Below, in pieces: positions 40,201 through 52,006 of a DNA stretch of 64,000 nt (position 1 is its first letter; each line of letters starts with the position of its first letter). Made by a program: the position numbers and the translations under genes. Source of the DNA: Nakaseomyces glabratus (taxonomy: Eukaryota > Ascomycota > Saccharomycetes > Saccharomycetales > Saccharomycetaceae); the NCBI RefSeq assembly GCF_010111755.1, contig NC_088956.1, positions 372,001-436,000 on the forward strand, read 5' to 3'. The notes under the pieces were generated by a model that ran no database searches, had not been told where the DNA came from, and saw only the letters and a program-made list of their open reading frames with translations.

Positions 40201-41667
40201 TTTAATAAGTCTGATCTGTTTTTGGAAAAGGAAACTTCTAATTCTGGGGATAATATCAAACTGGACACTGTGGATGAAAAAACTGTAAGTTCAACCAATA
40301 GTTTAAAGAGGAAGAGAGAGGATCCGGACTTCATAATGAGCAATGAATACCATGACAGGAGCCCATTAAAGCTAAGAAAATTATCTTCCACCTCAAGTAG
40401 TTTTTTCTCTACCGTGAAGTCGGTATTTTCAGTTGCTAAGTTATTTTTTAAGAAAATGGAGCTTGAAGAGCTTATAGATATTACTGATAATACCACCGCC
40501 GATGAAATAATGACGCCGGACCAGTACCAGACTGAAAGTGAGGTGGAAAATTATCTCTCATCGGATAAAGAGTCACGTACTACATCAAATAATGACATGA
40601 TAAAATCAAGTGATGATTCCATCAATAATGACCTTAATTCGACAGATATCCCATCAAGTATAGAGCATACTGAGGATAACAAAGAAAATGGTAATAACAA
40701 TGTGATTTTGAAACAATTACAGATACTGGAGAGGTTATCTAATGGAATTAGTGGCCAGTATGACTCGATTGATATTGACGATACCCAACTAGATGATATT
40801 GAAGAAGAACCTGATTTGATTGAATCGGATTCCAGTATTGAAATTCCACTGAATCCGAGCAAATTATACAACTTGGAAAGTGATACAAATGTGGTTCTTA
40901 ACGATATCTCAATAACGGATAGTGGTATTACAACGCCATTTGAATCAGACATTGAGGGAGAAACTGATATATCCGGTACTATTGCGAACAACGATATTAA
41001 CTCTACATTTGATAATGGTGGTGATCAAGGCATTGAACCTAAAGTTATTGATCAAGTGGAGGGTGATCAGCCAGCAGTAACAAGTAATATTACGGAAGAA
41101 TCAATCGGTCAATCAGATTCTACTGATCTTAATGGTATAACCGAAAACATTAAAGAAAGTGGAGAAAACAGAGGAGCTGCAGGAAGTTCTGAAGAACCGG
41201 AGAAAATAGTAAATGGTGAAAATGTTACTAATGCTAATAGAAAAACTGAGGAACTTAATCTGAAAGATGATATCAACAACTCTTCTGAACCAATTGCTGT
41301 TAGAGTTCATAGAGAAGTTGATTCCGAACTTAAATATATCGATCATAAACCTGAGCCATTGGATACAACCGCTAAAATTGAAGAACTTAAAGAGATGCAC
41401 TCAGGTGAAAACAATGAAGATACCAACAAAATAGTAATATCCTCTCCCAAACAAGTAAAAAAGAAAAAAAGGAATACTAAGTCTAGAACTAGATCAAAAT
41501 CGATTACTAATTCCCCCAAACGTGTGAATTCTAAAAGAAATAGTAGAAGTAGTAAAGCAGAGAGTAATGTAAACCCTTCTATTGGGGAGGGGACTTCAAA
41601 ATCGAAATCCAACAAAAGAACTACTCGAAGCACTAGAAGAATGTATACCCGTTCTCAGAAAAAATGA
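37300..41667 (+). CDS. ESC1: Nuclear-periphery silencing protein Esc1
   Basis: A 1455-residue, very acidic, Ser/Asp/Asn/Glu-rich and largely disordered protein (S. cerevisiae: 1658). Two islands look structured: an N-terminal segment, about 60-125 (STLDDHRKSLQYIKSLIS onward), and a short basic/hydrophobic region at about 1015-1060 around LKRKREDP and FFSTVKSVFSVAKLFFKKM. The C-terminus is strongly basic. In S. cerevisiae Esc1 lines the inner nuclear membrane, tethers silent chromatin through Sir4 and helps nuclear-basket assembly. Identity rests on position (YMR219W) plus composition and the N-terminal segment, because most of the chain is poorly conserved. Confidence 0.85.
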   Translation: MGDQEEERVPDAGSPSRKLELKVPSRGLGSRMRPLSGTKLRTRHVSGRALFGGRYNETPVLNISTLDDHRKSLQYIKSLISKGRQILKSASEDDKKAFTEIREFQRRETIRNKIVDKILTTDYDTLTRTTNTENHVAFDSSDVVIPDENDSQNLLEDDGEQGNINDGRSGSESEMEMGYHSEDCDDYEGVINDVEGDAPIKKLETQASNESIVILTDDESVVNESFEYAEDIQSTEFQSDTDQKKLPSDYEAQSNDGHQHVNNEDNDHNMYDDLFEEEGPSFGSNDNRALKVNSERLLEYEDSKHLTDILHDPLSYHFHTENHTDIQNEDDHDNQDISEENMSVSDNGDSDTSQNNIDFKQYMQPRNKSLLNDNVHSSSEQEFDHPSDKYSNVELIIDSEDGSDQHVADKFDSDIDDNHEYGELVSDNSNSESATEDDNRIENMEYIDQNRAYSDLEDGKDFPMASDHQYRTEAIDYEKMSQKEDELKQFLHEMADFQSIANDALNEIQASNNGERIELTKTDEIDSDRNSSNSTNDEDSDNDQTQYHSFIHEYNINSQSASNHTKENLLNYKEAKNTSNITVNEELGEENEHKDDIEQDNSTITDNVNTESSFNSDDKKEKDKKLVALLIHDSEYSSSSEDELNESENPIVYTSAFSTNPFTLETDSIRDLDFSKYIQSDSGNESNAGDSTEGLKIQKPQVYTEFDRTHLFNHNSETASDQSHSQTKCISQEEGNVSHIEHSSSIGNTENLLKYSPLYDNSINSGLQIKEDNHSGQDLDLNVEVGVEEESIPENSELHTTSIPEMSSKHFNMANELEILNDTELAKQNKPYMSLSPQPLEESNQQEISRSIHIEDFSSLKTSERGQLSANLEINIDSNSPSPVIDQKLDLEGSRSGSNSDIEDNTKFEEVPETQRVENEIDSRYKNSINSDSGVEDFRSISVLSNMELPNNLEDNITSKDTLVIEEFNKSDLFLEKETSNSGDNIKLDTVDEKTVSSTNSLKRKREDPDFIMSNEYHDRSPLKLRKLSSTSSSFFSTVKSVFSVAKLFFKKMELEELIDITDNTTADEIMTPDQYQTESEVENYLSSDKESRTTSNNDMIKSSDDSINNDLNSTDIPSSIEHTEDNKENGNNNVILKQLQILERLSNGISGQYDSIDIDDTQLDDIEEEPDLIESDSSIEIPLNPSKLYNLESDTNVVLNDISITDSGITTPFESDIEGETDISGTIANNDINSTFDNGGDQGIEPKVIDQVEGDQPAVTSNITEESIGQSDSTDLNGITENIKESGENRGAAGSSEEPEKIVNGENVTNANRKTEELNLKDDINNSSEPIAVRVHREVDSELKYIDHKPEPLDTTAKIEELKEMHSGENNEDTNKIVISSPKQVKKKKRNTKSRTRSKSITNSPKRVNSKRNSRSSKAESNVNPSIGEGTSKSKSNKRTTRSTRRMYTRSQKK

Positions 41668-41731
41668 AGATATTAAGACACTTTAATTTTTTTTATGTAA
41701 ATATAATTCATTTAGGAATTTACAAGCAGTC

Positions 41732-41749
41732 ATATATATATATATATAT
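41732..41749. repeat. (AT)9 microsatellite between ESC1 and ERG8
   Basis: Eighteen bases of uninterrupted AT in the 281-base ESC1-ERG8 spacer. Confidence 0.8.
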
Positions 41750-41948
41750 CCAAATCTTCTCTTAGTCATTATTTTCATAACTATGGCATTATCGTCGTAT
41801 TGTCTTCATTGTAGTTGAGGAATATCGGACTTAAACAATTTCCTTCAAAAAAAATGCTGTTTACTAGTAACTGAAAAAAGTGAATACAAAAGAATAGTAA
41901 TTTATTTGATTCAAACCAATTGAGACAAAATATATCATTGGAGCAACC

Positions 41949-43295
41949 ATGAAAAACATGGAAAGAGCATACAGTGCTCCAGGTAAAGTTTTACTGGTTG
42001 GTGGCTATCTTGTTTTGGATCCAAAATATGACTCCTACGTTGTAGCTGTATCATCGCGAATGCATGCTGTTGTTTCGGAAGAGAAGTATAACGAAACTTT
42101 AGATGGCTTCCACATTCAGTTTACCAGTCCTCAATTTAATAATGAGTGTTGGAATTATAGTGTTAATTCTCAAAATGGTTATGTGCCAGTCGAAGTTTCG
42201 GGGAATCGCAATCCATTTTTAGAGAAGACTGTGTTAAATGTTTTGAGTTTTATAGGACCTGCTAGTGGTAAAACGTTTCCAAATGTTATCAAGATAGATA
42301 TTTACTCAGATGCAGGTTATCATAGTCAAAACAATAGCATCACTAGATCCAATGGCTTGAAAAGCTTTCAGTTTCATAAGACCGGTATAGCCCAAGTTCC
42401 AAAAACAGGATTGGGATCATCTGCTGGTCTAGTTGTGGTCTGTACCACTGCATTATTGAGTTGTTTCCTAAATGACAATCCATTGCTCGATGAACTTGAT
42501 CTCATCCATAATCTATCACAATTATCACATTGTCAGGCACAGGGCAAGATCGGCAGTGGGTTTGATGTTGCAGCCGCTGTTTATGGTTCAATTAAGTACA
42601 GAAGATTTCAACCTGATTTAATATCTAGACTACCTACTTTATCAAGTGATAACTACAGAGAGTACAGATTCGAAATGAGTAAATTAATAAAATCAAATTG
42701 GAATATAAAACATGAATCCATTGTCTTGCCAGCAGGGTTGAGACTTGTGTTGGGTGATGTAAGGGGTGGTTCAGAGACTGTTGAGTTGGTGAAAAAAGTG
42801 AAACTATGGTACACTAATAACTACCCTAGAAGCGAAGAGATATACAACAACATCAATGAGGCAAATTTGAGTTTCATAGATGCGATGCTTCAATTACAGC
42901 AATTACAAAAAGCTGATAATGACAAGTACAAAGGTCTCTTGAAGGCAATAAATACTGGAAATGACCAACAGTTCAAGGAAATACTTCATCTGAAAGCGGC
43001 AATTGCAAAAATAAGGGAAAATTTCAGACTAATTACGCAAGAGTCTGGTGCTGATATTGAACCAGAAGCTCAAACCAAACTACTAGATGCCTGTTCACAG
43101 TTAAATGGTGTTATTGGAGGAGTTGTGCCTGGTGCCGGTGGTTACGACGCAGTATCCATTATCTCCACAGAAGATACAAATTTGAATGAAAACACAACTA
43201 GCTCAGAATTCGATTCGGTTACCTGGTTGGATTTAAAACAAGAAGCAGTTGGTTTAAAGCTTGAAAACCCTGAATATTACAGAGATTTGAATTAG
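41949..43295 (+). CDS. ERG8: Phosphomevalonate kinase
   Basis: Phosphorylates mevalonate-5-phosphate to the diphosphate, the step after ERG12. The 448-residue GHMP kinase (S. cerevisiae: 451) has motif 1 SAPGKVLLVGGYLVLD (9-24), ATP-binding motif 2 PKTGLGSSAG (151-160) and motif 3 VVPGAGGYDA near the C-terminus. A second ATG three codons downstream (41958) gives MERAYSAPGK, which also fits the family start; I keep the first. Same orientation as ESC1; convergent with FMP42, only 73 bases between stop codons. Confidence 0.97.
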   Translation: MKNMERAYSAPGKVLLVGGYLVLDPKYDSYVVAVSSRMHAVVSEEKYNETLDGFHIQFTSPQFNNECWNYSVNSQNGYVPVEVSGNRNPFLEKTVLNVLSFIGPASGKTFPNVIKIDIYSDAGYHSQNNSITRSNGLKSFQFHKTGIAQVPKTGLGSSAGLVVVCTTALLSCFLNDNPLLDELDLIHNLSQLSHCQAQGKIGSGFDVAAAVYGSIKYRRFQPDLISRLPTLSSDNYREYRFEMSKLIKSNWNIKHESIVLPAGLRLVLGDVRGGSETVELVKKVKLWYTNNYPRSEEIYNNINEANLSFIDAMLQLQQLQKADNDKYKGLLKAINTGNDQQFKEILHLKAAIAKIRENFRLITQESGADIEPEAQTKLLDACSQLNGVIGGVVPGAGGYDAVSIISTEDTNLNENTTSSEFDSVTWLDLKQEAVGLKLENPEYYRDLN

Positions 43296-43343
43296 AGTAA
43301 CTATGATAAATTTAACTCCATAAATAAATATGCATTGTGTACA

Positions 43344-43359
43344 TTTTTTTTTTTTTTTT
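43344..43359 (+). repeat. T16 tract in the ERG8/FMP42 convergent spacer
   Basis: Sixteen T's lie inside the 73-base convergent spacer and may serve both transcript ends as part of a bidirectional polyadenylation region. Confidence 0.6.
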
Positions 43360-43368
43360 ATGGAAATT

Positions 43369-44901
43369 CTATTGTCCATCACTTGGTAAAAGTTGCTCCT
43401 GACATTCATTGTCTTCTGGACCTCTATTTTCCGTTTGCTTATAAACGTAGCATAGCATACTGAAGCATGAAATTAAGGTAGCAATAAATAGTGCCATATT
43501 AACTGGTGTTGGGTCCATGTTGAAATAGGTGTGTGTTAGCTCATCCAACCATTTTTGGCCTATGTTACAAATACCACAAATACAAATCATTAACCCATAT
43601 ACTGTTCCAAAGTTATCAAAACCAAAGACCTTGGATGTGATATCTGACACTACAGTATAGTAGAATGGTCTGAATACTACAAATACTATTATCCCAATTA
43701 GGTGAAGCCAGTATGAGCTTTTCAATAGTCCTACCATGCTGATGAATAAAGACATCGCACAAACAATAGATAATGTACTCAAAGAATCCAAGCTGTCTAA
43801 TAAATATCCAATGAACGGTATTGATACAACACCCCCCAGAGGAAGTAATAAGTCAAAAATACCATTTAGCTTAGCTGCATCTTCAATATCACCCAATAGA
43901 TATTCCTCTTGCGACCTAATGGTGGCAATGAAGTAATTTATCCTTAGCATAGTTACAATAGAAAATATTAGAATCAGAAGAAACCATAGACTCTTTAGTT
44001 GCTCACGTAAAGAGTAGTGATGTAAGATACCAAACACACCTCCCGATTTTTCTTGCAGATTGTGCTCTACATATACTTCTAGCACCGACTTTCTTCTAAT
44101 TTCACTGGCATCGGTCATGTTCTGCTCAATTTCATGTTCAGACTCTATAAGAAGTGCCCTTCTATCATTTGGATCTGTTATGAGGGTAGACCCGTCATCT
44201 CCACTCAATAATTGACCCTCTTCATCCAGATGCTCCACTGCCATTTTGGTCATGGCTGCCACACTTTTATAAGATTGAGAGGGCATGATAGTCAATTGAC
44301 AAAGAAATATGAATACTGGCACGCATAAATATATGGTGAAGAACCTTTTTAAACTAACAGCAGTAATATTCTGGTAAAATAACCTGTAGAATAAAAACAG
44401 TGCTGATGATGAATCAAACGCACCAGTTAATAAAGCAAGGATTGAACCAGATCTTTTAGGGAACGTATTTGCTAGCTGGAAACTAGAGATAAAAACAAAG
44501 GGTCCACCCATTGCTAACAGTATGTAGCCAGTCATGTACGGATCAAATAGTCTTTGTAAACTATTGCTCCCAATAAAGCAAAATGCTGCACTGAGCAAGA
44601 CACCTGCACCAATGATACCTGTTACGCGTGGTCCATAATTATCTAGTATGTTTCCAATCGGTAATGCCATCATGTTGGTAACAGCCGCGCTAATGGCAAA
44701 CATTGAGTTTAGTTTCAAATCCTGTTTAGTGCATGGTTCAGGAACCTCCAGATCATCTTGCTTTAAGCATAAGTCACTGTATATACCTTCTTGTAGAAGC
44801 ACAGGTTTTAAAGCTGCAAATCCAAAGATGATACCAGCTGAGAAAAGACACCAAATACATGCACAAACAACTTGTGCGATTTTAATCTTATTCGCAGTCA
44901 T
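43369..44901 (-). CDS. FMP42: Major-facilitator (SLC43-like) membrane transporter
   Basis: A 510-residue, twelve-segment MFS protein (S. cerevisiae Fmp42: 504). The N-terminal six segments are followed by a hydrophilic loop of about 100 residues (about 215-300) and then the C-terminal six. The N-terminal VCACIWCLFSAGIIFGFAAL and the DNYGPRVTGIIGAGVLLS loop are typical of the family. FMP42 was named from mitochondrial proteomics. Its substrate is not established; human SLC43 relatives carry neutral amino acids. It is the last gene before the long gene-free tract. Confidence 0.92.
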   Translation of the reverse strand: MTANKIKIAQVVCACIWCLFSAGIIFGFAALKPVLLQEGIYSDLCLKQDDLEVPEPCTKQDLKLNSMFAISAAVTNMMALPIGNILDNYGPRVTGIIGAGVLLSAAFCFIGSNSLQRLFDPYMTGYILLAMGGPFVFISSFQLANTFPKRSGSILALLTGAFDSSSALFLFYRLFYQNITAVSLKRFFTIYLCVPVFIFLCQLTIMPSQSYKSVAAMTKMAVEHLDEEGQLLSGDDGSTLITDPNDRRALLIESEHEIEQNMTDASEIRRKSVLEVYVEHNLQEKSGGVFGILHHYSLREQLKSLWFLLILIFSIVTMLRINYFIATIRSQEEYLLGDIEDAAKLNGIFDLLLPLGGVVSIPFIGYLLDSLDSLSTLSIVCAMSLFISMVGLLKSSYWLHLIGIIVFVVFRPFYYTVVSDITSKVFGFDNFGTVYGLMICICGICNIGQKWLDELTHTYFNMDPTPVNMALFIATLISCFSMLCYVYKQTENRGPEDNECQEQLLPSDGQ

Positions 44902-47431
44902 TACTCACACAAGATCAAACGTGTATATATGATATCGTGAGTGTGTGTGTATAGATTTTTAGGTAGTATGGTGTTACCGGATAGGCAATGAAGTGTGGAT
45001 ATGAATTATCAATTTACAGTTGCATAGATCTGTTAGCCGATACTCACTCCTGCTTACATTTAGTGCATCTCATCAGTCTAAACCATAATGACTTATCATG
45101 ACTATCAGGCTGTAAAAGATATTGCGATGACATTAACAATCTCACTAGTGAAGAAAAGGCGAACATTGAAATTTTAACATATTTTCAGTAACTCTTCACG
45201 GATGGTGAGGACGTATTTGAAGTGCTACAGCACTCTCTTAGAGATTTTATTTTAATGAAATCTTGTAGTGATTGTCACTATGGGAGGAAACATGGAACAT
45301 TCACTACATTGTTGTTTCTTCAGCGGTTTCTGTGTTGTGCTTTTGAGAATGCTGCATAGAGCTATGTATATCGTAAATCAATCATACCGACCAACTTTTG
45401 GGTATTCTCTTTTGAATCTTGTTTGAGTTTGATAAGATAAAGTTACTTATCATTATACATGAACTAGAATGGAAACTACTCTCAAATATATACTAGCATA
45501 TTTTCTCCTTTGATGAACAAATGCTATTAATAGTGAATTATAGCATTAGAGTTGAGTCAAGACGTTTAGGTAGTTAAAATCTTTGTCAAGGTGATGAAGA
45601 ACAATCATTAATGGCAAGCATATGATGACGCATTAAACTTAAAGGTAAACAAATGACCATCGAAAAGTAATCTAACACAGTACAACAGAACCGTATTTTA
45701 CGGAACTACGATTGGAATTCGAAGTCACTGTTTATAACACGTATATAAGCCAGTGTTTGAGCTTTCGATTGTTTATACAAAGCTGTAAACCAAGTTATAT
45801 CTGGTACTGTAGTTTATTCTAGTATTCTTATCTAACTTTCATGTGGTTATTCTTCTGCAAGGTATACTAGGCATTAATGACTTCAATTGTTGGGCCTTAG
45901 TACAAGCCGAGAATTTCAAGAAATAATAATAGTGCAATATAAGTAACTCGTTCCATTAATTTCAATAGGTTCTAGGACATATCAGTAATTACTAAATTGA
46001 CCGACATAATGCAATTATAAATGGTTTGTAATTTACAATTTTGGCATGCATACATACAGTACAGTAGTGTCTTAATTGCTACTATAGCAAAAAACAAGAT
46101 AAGACAAATGAATGAAAGGCTATATTAATTCGAAAAGATTCTACTAGAACAAAAACATTTAAATGAAAGGGCATTCTAAACTCTCGATTTTTATAAATAC
46201 AAAAAAGGTTTACAAATATGTAAGGCATCATTTCCTTTTTGAACACATAAAATGCTGTTCAAATACTTTATAACAAAAAGAAAAAAAGGAAGAAAAAAAA
46301 CAAACAAAGCCAAAAAATAGTAAATGGTTAATAAAAATTGGAGACAAGAGCTGAAGGCTGCCTTTAGGAACACGAGTAAATCGTAATAATCCTTTCTTAA
46401 ATCTGATGGTAATGAAATACCGTTAAGATGGTTGTATTAAATCTCAAATTAATTTTTTTCTTCTGCATTTCTTACAGATATGCGTTATCCTTCCTAAATT
46501 TCTAATTAATTTCTTACTACAAGATAAGGGAGTATGAGCACAGTCTATAGATAATGAAAAAGAAAGAAATAGTATCTCTTAACATTGTGCTATGTTTTAT
46601 TTTACACTCAACATGAACTTCTCCATTCATTCGAATCTTTCTTAGGATTACGCAACTCTAATGCGATGAAAACTGAAATCTCGTAATGTAGACCCTACGC
46701 AAAGTAGCTTTTCTTTTTCAGCCAAAATTAATTCAGTAAGCAAGAATTCTACTGATTCTCTTATAGGTGTCTGTCACTCAGAATAATGAAAAATTTAGTA
46801 GGATTACATTATCGTGTAGCACATTTCTATTTGTCTGGCAAAACAGATTTAGCAAAGAGACTCACATATACAGCAGACCTTAAAATAGAATGTAGTAATG
46901 CTGAAAAGTAAGAGCCTACTAAATTAAAATACCAAAAAATTCGATCACCTAATTTAACTAGAAAACCCAGAATTTTTGCGACTCAGAAACAAAGGAGAGC
47001 AACTTTCTTGGTAGCTTGTTTTTGATACTATAAATCAAAAGTGCAAAAGTGGAGTTCTTGAGGCATGAATGAATTGATAATTTCATGGTAAAAGCAAAAA
47101 GAGCAACGATGTTCTTATTGACTCTCAAAAAAAAAAAAAGCTACAGTATTTTCCTCATTGTTATCAATTTCCCTAGATTAATTAGTTGAACCCCCAAAAC
47201 CACTTTCGAAAGCAGTATGAAATTTACAATGGCACCGATTGACGTTGTTCTGCTGCAGAGAGGAAAAGAAGCTAACTATGATTATGATATTTTTCTATTT
47301 TTGGAATCCAACATCGATACTTCATATAAGTTTATGGGTTATGTTCTTTGGCATAAGTTGCCTCTCAATATAATTTTAAAACTGCTTAGACTTTTGTTGC
47401 ACATAAATTGCTGTGTCTTTTCTTTTTTTCT

Positions 47432-47464
47432 TACTAACATTGATTTATTTTATATTTTTTGCAG
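47432..47464 (+). other. Branch-point and 3' splice-site-like pair in non-coding DNA
   Basis: A perfect TACTAAC (47432-47438) is followed by a T-rich stretch and GCAG ending at 47464, the ideal spacing for a yeast intron end. The only nearby donor I see is a non-canonical GTATGA at 47215-47220. Flanking sequence is not coding. Confidence 0.3.
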
Positions 47465-50400
47465 ATATCAATTCCAAGATTTTTTTTTTCTTCCTGGTTC
47501 TGTTAATCATAATAATCATTTTTTTTTTTTTGGTTAGTGAACTTACCATTCAACATATATAATATGTTGTGAATCTAGAAATAAACTACTATTTAATAGA
47601 GTTGCTCGTTTTTTTCCCTCTTTGTTTCGGATCACATTAAGATTTTGGAATTATTGCTGCTGAAAACGACTAATGTGATTCTGATTAAATTGGAATAGCC
47701 TCAAATACTAAGAATGAATAAAATTCGAGAATTTTTAATTCCAAACAAAAAGGATTGGCTTTATCCGAATTGTATTTAAAACACGTCAGAGGAGTACTTG
47801 TTAATCTTTGTTCGTAACCAAAGTGAACTGAGATATCACAATTGGATATTAAACAACAATTTAGGAAAGATTATATTGACTTCTCCGGCCTTAGCAAGTC
47901 TTAACGCAAAATATGATAGCAAGTATATTAAGGCCAATTGTCATAGCAAAAGATAATGAAAATGGTTGTGCTCAAATCCTTTGAAAGAGGTCCCGTGGTA
48001 GAAAAAGAATGAATTTTTCTTTCGTTGCCTTGCAAGCTATGCACCTATACTATAGCGCCATATGCCACTTGTTTGGATTATCTAATTTGAAGTAATTCTG
48101 GCAACAATATCCAGTTCTAGTTGTTACTGGATAAATGAAACTTATTAATTCAGTAAACTTTGGTTTTATTTCAGTTGTTCGTGAACGTTTAACTAAAAGT
48201 TAGTCCTTAAACAAATAATCTTCTAAGGTTGAAATCACTTGGTGATATTGATATCATATTTCTGAATGAAATTTACAGCACAATGTAAAATAGCTAAATG
48301 ATAACTCATTCCGAACTGTCATTGCACCACGATGCACGTCTATCATAAATCCATGATACTGTTAATAAGTTTGTTCGAAGATGGATGAATTGGAAAAACA
48401 AGATATTGATTTGTAAAGAAGCGCTAATCCAATGTCATGTATCATAATGACTGTTTATCTAATGCAGATCAATGTCTATGGCGCAAGCAGATCATTTCAT
48501 GAAGGTATACAATACCTGTCTTTGATGTGCTGATTAATAAACAAGCTCTTTGTTAAAGCATTTGCAGATTCACCAATTATTAATTGTTGCTGGTTTCAGA
48601 AAAATATGTTTCTGGTATTCACTAAGATCGATAAATTCCGACGGACATTATTACCTACATTTATTCTTTTCTCATTTCCCCTTTCGAAATCATCCGGATT
48701 TCTGCATATCGAAGTCAAGTGAATTCAGCACTCCTTAGACAATCATTATACCTGGTAATGATTTACTTAATCAAATTGTCCTTCACCTTTTAAGCTGTAA
48801 TTTAAGGTCAAAAACTTAATAAATCTTAATTGGGAACAAACGATGAAGCATATGCACGGAAATTAGGTTTTATAATTCACTTGTTTCAAATGGGGATCAA
48901 ATCACGTTAAGCTAATTGATTGTGACAGGGGCTAATATGCAAAGAACTATTTAGCTATGGTCTGCTCTTAACTAACCATCACCCAAATGTTGTTGTCAAT
49001 TTAATTGAATATGTTTCGTTTTAATTTTTTAGGTTTGGAATAACACTTTTTGGATTCTCGATGGTATCTAGCGGGTTATGATGTAGCTCTCATAAGTGCT
49101 ACGGCTCTAATTTTAAACTTCGTGATCATCTATGTGAATTATTTCGGTTTGGTTTTTCTTATTTGTTTCATATACATGTGGATGAATTACAATCCAATTC
49201 TGTTAATTGCAGAAACTAAGTTCATCGAAGGTTATTTCAGAAAAAAATGAAAAATAAACAAAACTAACAAGCAAATATGAAGGAATGACTTAGAGTTTTG
49301 AAAATTTTGACTAGCACACATTACAGATTCAAGCAAAAAACCAAGTATCTTGTGAATATCCTAAAGAAATCATATGGTAGATGAACTTCTCATTCAAGGT
49401 AAATAATAGTAGTTCAATGCTAGTATTGTTGAATAACTGTAACTAGTTCCCTGGATTGGTTTTCTGTTAAATGTGTGTTTTGAACACATTGATATGACTT
49501 TAATGCAATTGTTCTTATTATTAGCAATATAAATTGAAAACTATACTTTAATTGAACTGTGATAAGTTTCGATATCAGAAATAATAATCTGACTTGGGCA
49601 TCCACTATAACTGTCTTTTATTAATTGCTAAGCCCAATCTTATACTTACTACTCATTTATCTCTTTGAGAAATGCTTTACGTGATACTATTCTATTAATA
49701 TGCATTGTGGAAGGGTATCATCCTTTTGCTGAGTATTCATACTCTCAATATTGAATTCTGAGAAATATGGAACTACAATAGAACAATGAAAAAAAGTCAC
49801 GTGACAGTTTGCTGTTGTTAAAAGAGTCGTTCAGTTATGAAAGAATTCACTGAATAAAATCTGATCAAAGTTGTACTCTGATTAATTTGCCATTATTTCA
49901 GCTATAATATTGGCACAAATATAGCCAGTCGGTGTGGATAGCCTTTGTAAAGACCCCAGGGATGTATCTGACTTGTAGCTTTTCGTTATCTGGAGCGAAT
50001 GAAATTGTGGCGGGTATTCTTAAGACTTCGAGACCTTTATTCATATTTTTGTGGACAACATTTTTATAAGCATGGTAATCACAATGATTGACGTTAGATG
50101 TAATAGTTGTGATAGACTGAATATTACTAGTGATAAAATAAAAATCACAAGTTTTTTTACAAAAACGATAGTTATACCGACAATTTCATACAACCCTCAC
50201 AATCGCACGTAGTTTCGAGTATTAATTGAGATCAGGCCAATACTATTTACCTATAGATAAGGGGAGAGAACATTTTGAACTTTTCAATTTACTCGGATAT
50301 ATTCAAATAATAAGTCAATAAATTGACTAAGTGGAGATAATAATATGTTGTTATAGAGGTGCAATTTTAGGTATATTTTGTAACTTTACTGGCATTGACT

Positions 50401-51960
50401 ATGTGATCTCAGTTATTATTGCAGAGTTACGATTCTAGAATTTCTTCAGGTGATAAAATAGAGAGCAAACTTTATAAAGGTTGTTAACAATACAGTTGTT
50501 ATTTGTCCATATTTTGAATGTCGAAAATATTGGTATTCATCATAGATATCCCTGACTATCTAGTCTATGCAATTACGTCAGTGGTTATTATGATAAATAA
50601 TGAATGCTGTTACCAAAAATGCTAGTTAAATTGACAGCCGCACATTTTATACCTGAAATCAATAGAATGTAACTGGTACATTATAATAGGAGCGGGATTG
50701 CTAAACACAAAATATACATGCATAAATCTAATCAGACATAGTGTTATGGCTAAACATACTCTTATGATGGGATTTCTTTATTTTTTTCACAATGTTGCTG
50801 TAAAGTCGATTGTTTTAAATGCTTTATACATATGACATACTTGACTAATTGTTATTGATTAAACCTTCTTGAACCCTGCCAGCCATCATTTTGGGAGTTG
50901 TGACTCCCTTATGTCTTTATTTGTCATGGCAAACCTATGCTCGCAAATGAGTTGAAACAGAGAACTGAAAGACAAATAGCATCTTAAATGGTTGCCAAAT
51001 TGTGTGCATAGTTTTAAGAACATTTGATGTGCTGGATGGAAAAAAGAATATTGAAAAAAGTTACACCGCTTGTTCCTCAACTGATGTCTTTGCACTATAT
51101 TGTTGAGCTTGATACAATAAAAAAAAGAAATCAAAAAGCATGGCCATCGCGTGTTTCAGTCTTCATTGCATTGATCTATTAGGGCGGGCTCCTAAACGAA
51201 TTGTCGTCAAACGAATGGAGAAATTTTTCAGTTTCTAATCATTTTTAGTCCCCAATTGAAACCAAGAAGAAGGGGTCTTTTCTTAATGGGAATATTTACG
51301 AATTATGAATTTAAAATGGGAAGTTATTTATTGATTCCACTTATTCTATACAAGGTTTTGTATTGGAAACAATAAAAACAAATTCTCAGAGAGGGGCAAT
51401 GTTCAGCGATAGCTGCATTTTAATATATCGTTATGATAGTGCTCTTAGTGACCAGCCACACTATGCATTTTATTATTTTCTTTTTTGTTTTGTAGTAGTT
51501 GGCATATGATAATAGAGCTTCTTGCCAGAATAAAAATAATGAGGACCTTAACAGACTATTGGATAAAGAGATTATTTTGCTCAAATATCGAATGTCATTT
51601 TCTATTTCTCGATAGCTTATTAGAGCTCGTATTGGTGATGATGATTGATTGCTGTGAACATCATTTGAGATAGTAGATTAATGCATATATCTCAGACTTC
51701 TATGTATAGGGAAATATGCGATACCAAAACACGGTTGGATGCTCGAAAATAAAACAGCGTATATGTTGTAAATTGGAACTCTTAGAATGCAGAACTTGTG
51801 AGAGCTGGAGTAAGCACCAAACTTTCTTAACTTACCACCCCCAACTCGCCTAACAATCTGAAACAACACCAGTGGAGCATTCGCAGAACGAAATGTCTCC
51901 ATTATCTAAAAATTTAGTGACATTTCTAATTTCCCTCTGTCGCAGCAGTTTCTGTAGCAT

Positions 51961-52006
51961 GTATCTATACTGGCATCTATACTGGCATCTATACTGGTAT
52001 CTATAC
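51961..52006 (+). repeat. 12-bp tandem repeat (about 3.8 copies)
   Basis: Unit GCATCTATACTG/GTATCTATACTG repeated head to tail, the two middle copies identical, with C/T variation at one position in the outer copies. Confidence 0.8.

Noticed and set aside
49050..49250. 66-codon hydrophobic ORF in the gene-free tract
   Set aside because: It begins with TTG, not ATG, and has no ATG before its last third.
49797..49925. Centromere candidate: GTCACGTGAC matching CDEI in the gene-free tract
   Set aside because: No 75-90 bp AT-only CDEII and no TTCCGAA-type CDEIII follows on either side.
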